Source of the DNA: a bacterium
Lineage (GTDB): Bacteria > Desulfobacterota > Binatia > Binatales > Binataceae
DNA length: 64,000 bases
Reading direction: 5' to 3'
Assembly (NCBI GenBank): GCA_014896235.1
Contig: JADBKU010000001.1
Span: forward strand, 1 to 64,000
The translations under genes and the position numbers were made by a program. Positions 1 through 8,741 of this stretch are shown here, piece by piece. Within the stretch, counting starts at the first letter, position 1, and each line of letters begins with the position of its first letter. The notes beneath the pieces are model-generated. The model made no database searches. It was not told where the DNA came from and saw only the letters and a list, made by a program, of their open reading frames with translations.

Positions 1-734
1 TCTAACTTGTTGTACTGCGGCACCGTGACATAAGCGGTCAACTCGCGGCGCAATTGCTCGCGCACGGCCTCTTCCTCGGCGTCGATCGCGACCATTATCC
101 GGCAGGCGATGTCGATATCGCCGGCCGGCCGGCCGGCGGCGCGCGCCCCTTCGAGAATATGCTCGCGCATCGGGCCAAAGGTTTCCGGCGTGATGTAATT
201 GACGATGGCGCCGTCGCCGATTTCGCCCGCCGTCCGCAGCATCAGGGCGCCCTGCGCGCCGATATAAATCGGCGGCGGCGGATCGCTCGCCGCGCCCAGC
301 CGGAAGCCGTTGATTTGCACGGTCTTGCCGGCGACCGTCACTTTCTCTCCGGTGAAACATCGCCGGAGCGCGTCAACCGTCTCCTTGAGCCGGGTGATCG
401 GCATCTTGTACGGCACGCCCATCCATTGCTCGACGATTGTCGGAGTCGAGATGCCGAGGCCGAGGATAAACCGCCCTCCTGAGAGCCGTTGCACCGAAGC
501 GGCGGAAAGCGCGATTAGCGCGGCCGGACGGGTGAAGACCGGTACGATCGCCGTTCCCAGCCGCATCCGCTCGCTCACCATCGCGGCCGCGGCGACCGGA
601 GTAATCGCGTCGCCCGCGAAGGTTTCGTACGACCACGCGTCTTCATAGCCGGCGCGTTCGGCATGGCGTACAAGTTCGGCGAAGTGCTGGTTGTGCAAGC
701 CGTCGAGCGGAATCGTTATTCCAAGTCGCATCAT
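1..734 (-). CDS. LLM-class F420-dependent oxidoreductase, 3' end cut by window edge
   Basis: Luciferase-like monooxygenase fold flavin enzyme, probably using F420H2 or FMN to oxidise or reduce a small organic substrate in the cytoplasm. The frame stays open from an ATG at 734 (a second ATG follows at 731) to the window edge, giving about 244 residues; family members usually have 300-350, so the C-terminal end is missing. Visible family features are the N-terminal LGITIPLDG strand, a RMRLGTAIVPVFTRPA segment typical of LLM barrels, a GGRFILGLG motif, and a PPIYIGAQGALML strand near residue 175. It points away from the next gene's end by only 80 bases, so the two may be co-transcribed. The family is seen directly; the F420 preference is inferred from similarity to the actinobacterial/Binatota-type LLM group, and the substrate is unknown. 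Confidence 0.85.
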   Translation of the reverse strand, partial: MMRLGITIPLDGLHNQHFAELVRHAERAGYEDAWSYETFAGDAITPVAAAAMVSERMRLGTAIVPVFTRPAALIALSAASVQRLSGGRFILGLGISTPTIVEQWMGVPYKMPITRLKETVDALRRCFTGEKVTVAGKTVQINGFRLGAASDPPPPIYIGAQGALMLRTAGEIGDGAIVNYITPETFGPMREHILEGARAAGRPAGDIDIACRIMVAIDAEEEAVREQLRRELTAYVTVPQYNKL

Positions 735-814
735 GGGCGGACACTCTCTTTTTCAAGCGGATGAAGAGAAATCTATATCGAGCGCGCCGCGCGAGCGCAA
801 AGCCGCCCCGCTCG

Positions 815-3682
815 CTATTGCTCCCGCGGCTTCGCGTTGAGCGCCTGCGCCAGATGGAGCGGTTCGCGGCCGGGACAAAATTGGCGGATTTGTGCGCGGC
901 AGGCGAAACCGTCGGCGATGACGACGGCGTCTTCCGGCGATTGATTGACGGCGGGAATCAGCACGCGCGCGCCGATTTTGCGCGAGATCGCAAAGCGAGC
1001 CTCGCCATAGCCGAAGGCGCCCGCCATCCCACAGCATCCCGCGTCCGGCGCGCTCACTTCGAGGCCGGGCGCCTTGCGCAGCAGCGCGAGTTCCGCATCT
1101 AGTCCCGCGAGCGCCTGGCGATGGCAATGGCCCTGCACGATCGCGCGGCCGGTCGGCGCGGTCGGGACGAAGCCGGGCGCTTCGCGCATCAGGAACTCGT
1201 CCAGCGTCATCGTAGCTTCGGCGACCGCGCGCGCCGCGCCCAGGCGCGGAAAAAGCGCGGGAGCCTCGTCGCGAAAAGTAAAGATGCAACTCGGCTCCAG
1301 GCCGATTATCTTGACGCCGCCCGCCGCGAGCGGCGCAAGCCGGTTGATTGAATCGAGCATCCGGTGGCGGGCGAGGTCGAGCCGGCCTTGATCGTAAAGC
1401 GGGCGTCCGCAGCAGACGTCGCCGCGCGGCAGCGTCACGCGGAAGCCCGCGCGCTCCAGAACCTCGGTCGCCGCGATCGCCACCTGCGGCTCAAAAAAGT
1501 TGTTGAATGTGTCGGGAAACAACACGACCGCCGGCGCGTCCGAATTGGCCGCCCGGCGCCGCGCGAACCATCGGCGGAAACTCGCCGGCGCGAGCCGCGG
1601 CAGCGCGCGTTCCGGATGGACGCCGAGGAGAGTTTTCGCGAACGCCCCCGAACCTCCCGCGAGCATCGCGTTGAACAGTTGGGGCGCGGCCGAACCGATT
1701 CGCGCGAGGTCGTGAATCCGTCCGAAGATCCGTGCGGCAATCGGCCTGCGATGCGTGCGATAGTAGTTCGCCATGAACTCGGCCTTGTACTTCGACATAT
1801 CGACCGACGCCGGGCATTCGGTTTTGCACGCCTTGCAGGAAAGACACAATTCGAGCGATTCGTAGAGCGCGTCGTCGGCGAAGCCGCCGGGCAGCAGGCC
1901 GCCGGCGAGGGCGTCGAAGAGCAGCCGGGCGCGGCCGCGCGTCGAGAGCGTCTCGTCGCGCGTCGCCATGTACGAAGGACACATCGCGCCCGCATCGGTC
2001 TTGCGGCATTTCCCGATTCCGACGCATTTGAGCGCGGCGCCGGCCAGACCACCCTCCGGCGAAAAATCGAAATAGGTGTTCACCGCGCGCGGCGCGTAGC
2101 GCGGTCCGAGGCGCAGGTGCGAGTCGAGCGCATCGGGATCGACGATCACGCCGGGATTCATGCGATGGTCCGGGTCGAAAATGCGTTTGAAGTCGCGGAA
2201 TGCGCCAATCAGCTCCGCGCCGTACATCTTGGGCAGCAATTCGGAGCGCGCCAGGCCGTCGCCGTGCTCGCCAGAGAGCGAACCGCCGAATTCCGCGACC
2301 AAATCGCCGATTTCCTCCATCGCATGGCGAAACGTCGCGATACCCGCGCGCGTCGCCAGATCGAAGTTGATCCGGCAATGGACGCATCCTTCGCCGAAAT
2401 GGCCGTAATAGGTGGCGGCGGCGAGGCCGTGACCGTCGAGCAGCTTGACGAAGCGGCGCAGAAAATCGCCGAGCCGCGCCGGCGGCACGGCGCAATCTTC
2501 GGCCCCCGGCCAGGTGCGCGGACGGCCGGGAACATAGGCGCCCGCGCCCAGTCCCGATTCGCGCAAGCGCCAGAGCGCCAGTTGATCGGCGCGATCGAAC
2601 AGCGCTGCGACTCCCGTGCAGGCGCTCGTTTTGCGCGCCTCAGCGGTCAGCGCATCGACGCGGGCGCGGAGTTCTTCGTCGTTGTCCGCGCCAAGCTCGA
2701 CGAGCAGAAAGGCGCGGCCTTCGGGCAGAAAACGCACCCCGGCGACGCCCTTCGCCCGCGCGATATCCGGCAGATGATGATCGAAGCCTTCGAGCGCCTG
2801 CGGCCGATGCGCGAGCATCCACGCCATCTGGTCGGCCGCCAGGTAAACGTCGGCGAAGCCGAGCGCCACCAGCGCGAGGCGGCGCGGAATCGGGACCAGC
2901 CGCACGGTCGCCTGATTAAAAATCGCGAGCGTGCCCTCGGCGCCGACCACCGCGCTGGCGATATTGAAGCCGCGTTCGGGCAGCAGGTCGTCGAGGTTGT
3001 AGCCGGAGACCCGGCGCGGAATTTTGGGATAGCCGGCGCGAATCGCGTGCGCGTGGCGATCGGCGAGCGCGCGCAATGAACTGAAAATTTCGCCGGCGCG
3101 TCCTCCGCTTGCAATCGCGGCGGCGATTTCGTTCGCGCTGGCCGCGGCGCCGAGGCTCAGTTCCGTGCCGTCGTAGAGCATCGCTTCGAGCGCAACGACG
3201 TTGTCGGCGGTTTTGCCGTGTGCGGCGGAATGGGCGCCGCACGAGTTGTTGCCGATCATCCCGCCGATCGTGCAGCGGTCTTTGGTTGACGGGTCGGGCG
3301 CGAAGAACAGTCCGTAGCGTTCCGCGGCGGCGTTCAGATGCGACTGGACGACGCCGGGTTCGACGATCGCGATACGGCGATCCGGGTCGATCGCGCGGAT
3401 TTCCGTCATGTAGCGCGAAAAATCGATCATCAGCGCCGTGTTGGCGCCTTGGCCGGCAAGCGATGTGCCGCCGCCGCGCGGCACGATCGGCAGATCGTTC
3501 TCGCGCGCGATTTTAAGCGCTGCGGCGACGTCGGCGGCGTCGCGCGGAGCGATTATGCCGATCGGATCGCGCCGGTAGTTCGAGGCGTCGGTGGAGAAGA
3601 CGACGCGCGCGGCGGCGTCGAAACGCACGTCGCCCTTGATCGTCCGCGCCAGCTTGTCGCGGATTGCGGATGTCGAAGCCAT
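815..3682 (-). CDS. FAD-linked and Fe-S dehydrogenase, YdiJ / D-2-hydroxyacid dehydrogenase type
   Basis: Large (955 aa) fused oxidoreductase. The N-terminal half is a VAO/GlcD-type FAD domain: the flavin-binding loop RGGGTSLAGQG is at residues 69-79 and a GGMIGNNSCGAHS segment follows near 140. The middle has a FAD-oxidase C-terminal domain. Near residues 610-625 is a ferredoxin-like CxxCxxCxxxCP cluster motif, and the C-terminal part carries two CCG-type cysteine motifs (VCCGRPLYDQG and GCCGMAGAFGY) as in GlpC/heterodisulfide-reductase-like domains. This architecture is known from D-lactate and D-2-hydroxyglutarate dehydrogenases that pass electrons to the quinone pool or a flavoprotein. 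The start ATG at 3682 gives the expected MASTSAIRDKL leader. The exact substrate cannot be read from the sequence. No transmembrane helix is evident, so it is probably peripheral or soluble. Confidence 0.9.
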   Translation of the reverse strand: MASTSAIRDKLARTIKGDVRFDAAARVVFSTDASNYRRDPIGIIAPRDAADVAAALKIARENDLPIVPRGGGTSLAGQGANTALMIDFSRYMTEIRAIDPDRRIAIVEPGVVQSHLNAAAERYGLFFAPDPSTKDRCTIGGMIGNNSCGAHSAAHGKTADNVVALEAMLYDGTELSLGAAASANEIAAAIASGGRAGEIFSSLRALADRHAHAIRAGYPKIPRRVSGYNLDDLLPERGFNIASAVVGAEGTLAIFNQATVRLVPIPRRLALVALGFADVYLAADQMAWMLAHRPQALEGFDHHLPDIARAKGVAGVRFLPEGRAFLLVELGADNDEELRARVDALTAEARKTSACTGVAALFDRADQLALWRLRESGLGAGAYVPGRPRTWPGAEDCAVPPARLGDFLRRFVKLLDGHGLAAATYYGHFGEGCVHCRINFDLATRAGIATFRHAMEEIGDLVAEFGGSLSGEHGDGLARSELLPKMYGAELIGAFRDFKRIFDPDHRMNPGVIVDPDALDSHLRLGPRYAPRAVNTYFDFSPEGGLAGAALKCVGIGKCRKTDAGAMCPSYMATRDETLSTRGRARLLFDALAGGLLPGGFADDALYESLELCLSCKACKTECPASVDMSKYKAEFMANYYRTHRRPIAARIFGRIHDLARIGSAAPQLFNAMLAGGSGAFAKTLLGVHPERALPRLAPASFRRWFARRRAANSDAPAVVLFPDTFNNFFEPQVAIAATEVLERAGFRVTLPRGDVCCGRPLYDQGRLDLARHRMLDSINRLAPLAAGGVKIIGLEPSCIFTFRDEAPALFPRLGAARAVAEATMTLDEFLMREAPGFVPTAPTGRAIVQGHCHRQALAGLDAELALLRKAPGLEVSAPDAGCCGMAGAFGYGEARFAISRKIGARVLIPAVNQSPEDAVVIADGFACRAQIRQFCPGREPLHLAQALNAKPREQ

Positions 3683-3737
3683 CGCCGCTAATCATTCTAA
3701 CTGATCGCGCGGCGCGGCTATCAAGCGCGGCGCGCGC

Positions 3738-4148
3738 TCAGGGAAAATGCCGCTCGATATAGCCGAGGGCGCTTTCCAGATCCGGCAGAATCTTGGTGCA
3801 GAATCGCACCATCCAGGGCGAGCATTCCTGGAAGCTGAAAGGGCTGAATGCGATTACGAACTTGCCGAGGTCGTGGCTCGCGTAAAACACTTCCATCGCG
3901 GTGCCCAGCGACGGCTTGCAGTAATTCACCAGCAGCAGGTCCGCGTCCCGCACGTCCTGCAGATCGAACTCGACGATTTCATTGGCCGAATCGATTTCGC
4001 GATCGCGGAAATTCCGGCGCAACGGGTCGAGCAGGATGAAACGGCCGGCCAGGCGCTCTTTGGCCCGCGTGCGCCAATCCTTGGCCGCGTTGGTTTCGGC
4101 GTCCATAATCGGGCCGCAAAGATAGATGGTGCGGATCGAGTTCGCCAT
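3738..4148 (-). CDS. nucleoside 2-deoxyribosyltransferase-like protein
   Basis: A 136-residue protein resembling the nucleoside 2-deoxyribosyltransferase superfamily: an N-terminal IYLCGPIMDAET strand-loop, a central DLQDVRDADLLLVNY motif, and a GTAMEV segment that in this family carries the catalytic glutamate. An upstream in-frame ATG exists at 4166, but the ATG at 4148 gives the normal family start (MANSIRTIYL). It lies between the YdiJ-like gene (same strand, 55 bp away) and the divergent SDR gene. Family members salvage or transfer deoxyribose, while many relatives are uncharacterised nucleotide-binding proteins. The role here is therefore only a fold-level assignment. Confidence 0.7.
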   Translation of the reverse strand: MANSIRTIYLCGPIMDAETNAAKDWRTRAKERLAGRFILLDPLRRNFRDREIDSANEIVEFDLQDVRDADLLLVNYCKPSLGTAMEVFYASHDLGKFVIAFSPFSFQECSPWMVRFCTKILPDLESALGYIERHFP

Positions 4149-4251
4149 GGCCGCACACCATAGCATACGCGGGCGCCGGCCGCGGATAATCGCGTGCGTT
4201 CAAATCCCGCGATGCGCTATCGTGCGTGTTTTCGCTGACGGAGGTTTCACG

Positions 4252-5007
4252 ATGAAAAGGCTCGAAGGCGAGGTGGCGATCGTGACCGGGGCCGGCTCCG
4301 GCATCGGCCGCGCGACCGCGCTGTTGTTCGCTGCCGAAGGCGCGAAAATCGTTCACTGCGATATTTCAGAAGGCGGCACGGAGGGCACGCAGGCGCTGCT
4401 CGCGGCCGGCGGCCATGAGAGCGTCGGCATCGCCGCCGATATCGCGGACGAGGCGACCGCGTTCCGGCTGGTCGAAACCGCGGTGGAGAAATTCGGCAAG
4501 CTCACGACGCTGATGAACAACGCGGGCGTCGGCAGCAACGCGCTCACCGCCGAGATGTCGATCGAGGAGTGGGACCGCGTGCACAATATCAACGTGCGCG
4601 CCCAATTCCTGCTGATCCGCGCCGCGCTTCCGGCGATGATCCAGGCGGGCGGCGGCGCGATCGTCAACGTCGCCTCGGTGATGGCCGAGGCGACCGACTA
4701 CGGCCTCGCGCCCTATTGTTCGTCGAAGGCGGGCGTCGCCGGATTGACCCGCACCGTTGCGCTTGAATACGGCAAGCACGGCATCCGCGCCAACTACATC
4801 ATGCCCGGTCCGATTTACACCGGCCTGACCCGCGCCAATTTCGACCGCGAGCACATTCGCGCCGTGTGGGAAAAGAAGACCGCGCTGCGCCGGCTCGGCC
4901 AGCCCGAGGACATGGCGAAAGTGGCGCTGTTTCTGGCGTCGTCCGACGCCGGCTACGTCACCGGCGCCGGAATCCGCGCGGATGGCGGCCTGATGCTGCG
5001 CGCATGA
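4252..5007 (+). CDS. SDR family NAD(P)-dependent oxidoreductase
   Basis: Classical short-chain dehydrogenase/reductase of 251 residues. The cofactor motif TGAGSGIG is at residues 12-19, the NNAG motif at 89-92, and the catalytic Ser142, Tyr155 and Lys159 (YCSSK) are all present. An acidic residue (Asp37) after the second strand favours NAD over NADP. The start is the ATG at 4252, preceded by a GGAGG ribosome site at 4240-4244; a longer upstream frame exists but lacks such a site. It is followed by a thiolase gene, which suggests a role in beta-oxidation-like or 3-hydroxyacyl/ketone chemistry. The substrate is not determinable from sequence. Confidence 0.92.
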   Translation: MKRLEGEVAIVTGAGSGIGRATALLFAAEGAKIVHCDISEGGTEGTQALLAAGGHESVGIAADIADEATAFRLVETAVEKFGKLTTLMNNAGVGSNALTAEMSIEEWDRVHNINVRAQFLLIRAALPAMIQAGGGAIVNVASVMAEATDYGLAPYCSSKAGVAGLTRTVALEYGKHGIRANYIMPGPIYTGLTRANFDREHIRAVWEKKTALRRLGQPEDMAKVALFLASSDAGYVTGAGIRADGGLMLRA

Positions 5008-5125
5008 AATCCGCCTGGCGCGGCGCGCGCGGGATGGTGGAGCGCGGCGCGAAGGGTGCTATTACATTAATAACGAGGAACGGAGGCGGACCTGCCTCAG
5101 GCCGCGATCGAAGGAGAGTTGCGTC

Positions 5126-6358
5126 ATGAAACAATCGCCGGTTTTCATCCTGGGTGGCGCGCAGAGCGATTTCGCGCGCAATTGGGCGCGCGAGGGCAAG
5201 CATTTTTCCAGCGTGATGAACGAGGCGCTGATTGGCGCGCTCGCAGCGGCCAAAATCGAGCCGCGCGAGGTTCAGACCGCGCACGTCGGCAATTTCGCGG
5301 CGGAACTTTACGCGAAGCAGGGCCAGGTCGGCGCCTTCGTGCTCGAAGCCGATCCCGTCCTGTCGGGCATTCCGACGAGCCGGCATGAGGCGGCGTGCGC
5401 GTCCGGCTCGATCGCGATTCTGGCCGCGTCGGCGGAAATCGAGGCGGGCCGCTACGATCTCGCCGCCGCCGTCGGCCTGGAGCAGATGAAGACGGTCGAT
5501 ACCGTCACCGGCGGCGATTTTCTGGGCACCGCCGGATGGTACGAGCGCGAATGCAAGGGCAAGGATTATCCCTTCCCGCGCCTGTTCGGCCGCCTCGGCG
5601 ACGAATACGACAAGCGCTTCGGCCTGAAGGAAGAGCATCTCACGCGGATTTCCGAAATCAATTTCGCCAACGCCCGGCTCAATCCGCTCGCGCAGACCCG
5701 CAGTTGGATTATGAACAAGGAAGACGAGCAACAGCAGGCGAAATTCAACCAGCGCATCGCCGGCCGCATCCGCGTGCGCGATTGTTCGCAGGTCACCGAC
5801 GGCGCCGCGGTCGTGCTCTTGGCGTCGGAGAAGTACGCCGCCGAATGGGCCAAACGCAACGGTCGGAAACTCGACGACGTGCCGCGCATCCAGGGCTGGG
5901 GCCATCATACCGCGCCGCTCGAATTCGACGCGAAAATCGCCGAGAGCCGCGACAATCCCTATGTTCTGCCGCATACGCGCCAGGCCATCCTCGACGCCTT
6001 CGCGCGCGCCGGCATCGGCGGCGTAAACGAGCTTTCGGGAATCGAAACCCACGACTGTTTCACCACCTCCGAATACATGGCGATCGACCATTTCGGAATC
6101 ACCGCGCCGGGCGAATCGTGGAAGGCGATCGAAGAGGGCGCGATCGAACTCGGCGGACGCATCCCGATCAATCCGAGCGGCGGCCTGATCGGCGCGGGCC
6201 ATCCAGTCGGCGCGACCGGCGTGCGCCAGATGCTCGACGCGTGGCGCCAGGTGACGGGCAACGCGGGCAATTATCAGGTCGAAGGCGCGAAGCGCTTCGC
6301 CGTGCTCAATATCGGCGGCAGCGGCACCACCAGTTGCGCCTTCGTGGTCGGCCGCTGA
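5126..6358 (+). CDS. thiolase family protein (SCP2-like acetyl-CoA acyltransferase)
   Basis: A 410-residue thiolase-fold protein. The nucleophile is Cys91 in HEAACASGS. The C-terminal half shows GIETHDCFTTSEYMA and a conserved GAGHPVGATG motif with the second catalytic His. The last motif reads GGSGTTSCAFVVG rather than the CxG loop of typical biosynthetic thiolases, as in SCP2/lipid-transfer-type thiolases. A ribosome site AAGGAGA lies about ten bases before the ATG. It probably cleaves or forms 3-ketoacyl-CoA in the cytoplasm. Its neighbour upstream is an SDR; downstream it is followed after 68 bp by the thioredoxin/UGSC pair on the same strand, so a single transcript is possible. Acyl chain specificity is unknown. 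Confidence 0.88.
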   Translation: MKQSPVFILGGAQSDFARNWAREGKHFSSVMNEALIGALAAAKIEPREVQTAHVGNFAAELYAKQGQVGAFVLEADPVLSGIPTSRHEAACASGSIAILAASAEIEAGRYDLAAAVGLEQMKTVDTVTGGDFLGTAGWYERECKGKDYPFPRLFGRLGDEYDKRFGLKEEHLTRISEINFANARLNPLAQTRSWIMNKEDEQQQAKFNQRIAGRIRVRDCSQVTDGAAVVLLASEKYAAEWAKRNGRKLDDVPRIQGWGHHTAPLEFDAKIAESRDNPYVLPHTRQAILDAFARAGIGGVNELSGIETHDCFTTSEYMAIDHFGITAPGESWKAIEEGAIELGGRIPINPSGGLIGAGHPVGATGVRQMLDAWRQVTGNAGNYQVEGAKRFAVLNIGGSGTTSCAFVVGR

Positions 6359-6426
6359 TTGGCCGCGCGGGCGGAGCGATGCGATTCGCCCGCGCGCTTG
6401 ATGGATAAGGGGCCGCGATTGGCGCG

Positions 6427-8025
6427 ATGAAGCCTTCGACCTTGCCGCGAATCGTTCTGCGCGATCAGCATGGGCGCGATTGGACGCTGCCGTCCGGGCG
6501 CGACGCGCTGCTCTGTTTCGTGCATGACGGCTGTCCGACCTGCGACCTCACGCTCCCGATCCTTGAACGTCTCTATCGCCATTTCGGCGGCGCGCTCGCT
6601 ATCGCCGCGATCGGGCAGGAGGCCGCCGGCAACGCCGCCTTGATCGAACGTCATCGGCTGACCCTGCCGATGCTTGACGACAGCGCGCTCAAGCTCTCGT
6701 TCGCGGCGGAAATCGAAATTGTTCCGACCGTGATTCTGGCGGCGGCGGACGGAACGATCGCGCGCCGCTTCGAGGGCTTCGATCGCGGCGACTGGCGCGA
6801 CCTCGTCGCGCATCTGGTGGTGCGCACCGCCGTCGCCGCGCCGGATATCGATTGGGACGAATTTCCCGAGACGCGCCCCGGATGCGGTTCGCGGTCGGTC
6901 GAGCCGGAAATCGCGGAACGCCTCGCCGCCGAGGCTTCGGGCCGCCGGATGGGCGCGCGGCGGATCCCGCTCGGCGCGGCGCAGGATCCGTTCGAGTTCA
7001 TGTTCGAACAGGGTCTGACCGACGGCTTGCCGGTGATTCCGCCAACCCCCGAGCGGGTCGCGATGATGCTCGCCGGCACGCGGCGCGATCCGCTCGAAGT
7101 CGTCGCGATCGTTCCGCCGAACCTCGCGCCCGCGACGGTCGAAAAAGTCGCCGCGAACGCGGTGATGGCCGGATGCCGTCCCGAATATCTGCCGGTCGTG
7201 ATCGCCGCGCTCGAAGCCGCCTGCACCGACTCCTTCAACGCCCACGGGATCATGGCGACCACCGCGGGCGCGACCCCGATCATGGTCGTCAACGGCCCGA
7301 TTCGCCGGCGGCTCGGGATGAACATGGGGATACAGGCGCTCGGCTCGGGCTTTCGGCCGAACGCCACGATCGGCCGCGCGCTCAAGCTCGCGCTGCGCAA
7401 TATCGGCGGCGCCCGGCCTGGCGAAATCGAACGCTCGACGCTCGGCGCCGCCGGCAAGTTCACGATGTGCATCGCGGAATGGGAGGAGCGCAGCCCGTGG
7501 GAGCCGCTCCACGTCGAACGCGGCTTCGCGCGCGAGGAAAGCGTGGTCACGCTCTTCGGACTCGAGTCGGGGTCGCATCAGATGAGCGACCACACCGCCC
7601 GCACCGCGCGCGCGCTCGGCGGCAGCCTCGGCGCGTTCCTCGCCACCGCGACGCATCCCAAGGCCTACCGCCTCGGCGAAGTGCTGCTGGTGATCTCGCC
7701 CGAGCACGCCGACACTTTCGCGCGCGACAAATGGAGCAAGGCGCAGATCCGCGAGCGCATCCTCGAGGTCAGCGCGCGCCGCGCCCGCGACCTGCTGCCC
7801 GATCCGGAAATCGGCGAGGGGATGTCGCCCGCGATGCTCGGCCTTGGCGCTTCGCCGACCGCCGCCGAGCTTGACGCGCTGGTAATGAAGTTCCGCAAGC
7901 CTGAAAATATTGCGATGATCGTCGCCGGCGGCGAAGCCGGCAAATTCACGGCGGTGTTCGGCGGATGGTTCGGCGGGCCGGCCGGCTCGATGAGCGTCAG
8001 CCGCCGTATCGAGGAGGTTCCATGA
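6427..8025 (+). CDS. thioredoxin-fold domain fused to a conserved uncharacterised domain; partner of the UGSC selenoprotein
   Basis: A 532-residue two-part protein. Residues 1 to about 135 look like a peroxiredoxin/thioredoxin-fold domain with a CPTC redox motif at residues 36-39, a VPTVILAAADG strand and a typical AhpC/TlpA layout. The rest, about 400 residues, I cannot assign to a named family; it contains a DGLPVIPPTPERV motif, a VMAGCRPEY segment and glycine-rich loops. No signal peptide or membrane helix is apparent, so it is probably cytoplasmic. The stop codon overlaps the ATG of the next gene (ATGA at 8022-8025), so the two are probably translationally coupled. The inference is that this protein acts with, and perhaps reduces, the selenoprotein encoded just downstream. 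The substrate is unknown. Confidence 0.75.
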   Translation: MKPSTLPRIVLRDQHGRDWTLPSGRDALLCFVHDGCPTCDLTLPILERLYRHFGGALAIAAIGQEAAGNAALIERHRLTLPMLDDSALKLSFAAEIEIVPTVILAAADGTIARRFEGFDRGDWRDLVAHLVVRTAVAAPDIDWDEFPETRPGCGSRSVEPEIAERLAAEASGRRMGARRIPLGAAQDPFEFMFEQGLTDGLPVIPPTPERVAMMLAGTRRDPLEVVAIVPPNLAPATVEKVAANAVMAGCRPEYLPVVIAALEAACTDSFNAHGIMATTAGATPIMVVNGPIRRRLGMNMGIQALGSGFRPNATIGRALKLALRNIGGARPGEIERSTLGAAGKFTMCIAEWEERSPWEPLHVERGFAREESVVTLFGLESGSHQMSDHTARTARALGGSLGAFLATATHPKAYRLGEVLLVISPEHADTFARDKWSKAQIRERILEVSARRARDLLPDPEIGEGMSPAMLGLGASPTAAELDALVMKFRKPENIAMIVAGGEAGKFTAVFGGWFGGPAGSMSVSRRIEEVP

Positions 8026-8558
8026 GCGCATTCGAAATTGTCGATCCCACGGCGGAACTCGCACCGGTCCGCCGCACGCTCGCGCGCCGCCCGGCGGCGC
8101 TGCGCGGCCGCGTCGCGCTGCTCGATATCCGCAAGCCGCGCGGCGACGTGCTGCTCGACCGGCTGGCGGCGCGCCTGGCCGAACGGCTGCCGGGCGTCGA
8201 GGTCAAGCGCTTCAGCAAGCCGACTTTCGCCAAGCCCGCGCCGGAGGACCTGCGCAAGCGGATCGCCGAGGAGAGCGATTGCGTAATCGAAGCGCTGGCC
8301 GATTGAGGGTCGTGCACAACGTGCAGTGTGCACGATTCAGTATGGTTTGAAATCAATTCGCGGCCTGCGGTGGTCGTCGCTTCGACCGGTTTCGTCGATG
8401 CGGCGGCGCGGCAGGCCGAGGCGTTGGGATTGCCGGAACTGAAGCGCGTCTTCGTGCCGCATCCGATTCAGGACGCGAACGACGACGAGATGCGCGCGAA
8501 GGCCGATGCGATCGTCGATCAGGTGATCGCGGCGCTGACCGCGCGCGAGCAGGAGTAG
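8022..8558 (+). CDS. UGSC-family selenoprotein (in-frame TGA read as selenocysteine)
   Basis: One gene of 178 residues that would be mis-split by standard calling. From the ATG at 8022 (ribosome site GAGGAGG at 8011-8017, overlapping the previous stop) the frame runs to TGA at 8304-8306 and continues in the same frame to TAG at 8556-8558. The TGA falls at residue 95 and is followed by Gly-Ser-Cys, so the motif is Sec-Gly-Ser-Cys, then TTCSVHDS. This matches the UGSC family, known from metagenomic selenoproteome surveys, in which the same site is Sec or Cys. Homology-like features continue smoothly on both sides: ALLDIRKPRGDVLLDRL before, and PAVVVASTGFV and VFVPHP after. A 12-bp hairpin starts directly after the TGA. 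It is probably a thiol/selenol redox enzyme; its reaction is unknown. The alternative is a simple nonsense mutation, which the hairpin and motif make unlikely. Confidence 0.87.
8304..8338 (+). promoter_or_regulatory. candidate bacterial SECIS element directly after the Sec UGA
   Basis: Bases 8307-8318 can pair with 8327-8338 to form a 12-bp stem: the upper eight pairs (CGTGCACA with TGTGCACG) are perfect, the lower four are one T-A, two G-T wobbles and one G-C. The loop is eight bases, 8319-8326 (ACGTGCAG), and contains G residues. Bacterial SECIS hairpins that recruit SelB lie immediately 3' of the UGA within the coding region, which is exactly this position. SelB loop consensus varies between lineages, so function is an inference from position and stability. 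Confidence 0.65.
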
Positions 8559-8741
8559 CAGTTTTGCCGAGTGGCGGCGGCGCGCGGATGGCTTCGCGCC
8601 TTCGTCCGCCGCTGTGCGATGCCTGGCGGCGCGGGCATCGCGCGGATGGTCCCGCTCGAAAAGTTCGTGCGCCGCGTTCGCGACGCCCCGTTCAGAGGAG
8701 CGATCTTCCGCGGAGCTGTCGCCAGGCGCATGGCCGGCGCG

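Noticed and set aside
1364-3079. Plus-strand 571-codon open frame opposite the YdiJ-like gene
   Set aside because: Shadow of the real gene: no motifs, compositionally extreme, and the minus-strand protein is a clear family member.
6274-8064. Minus-strand 596-codon open frame opposite the thioredoxin-fusion gene
   Set aside because: Arg-rich shadow without recognisable domains; the plus-strand gene is supported by motifs and context.
8328-8558. Separate 76-residue gene starting with GTG after the TGA
   Set aside because: It is in the same frame as the upstream part, lacks its own ribosome site, and the join across the TGA gives the known UGSC motif.
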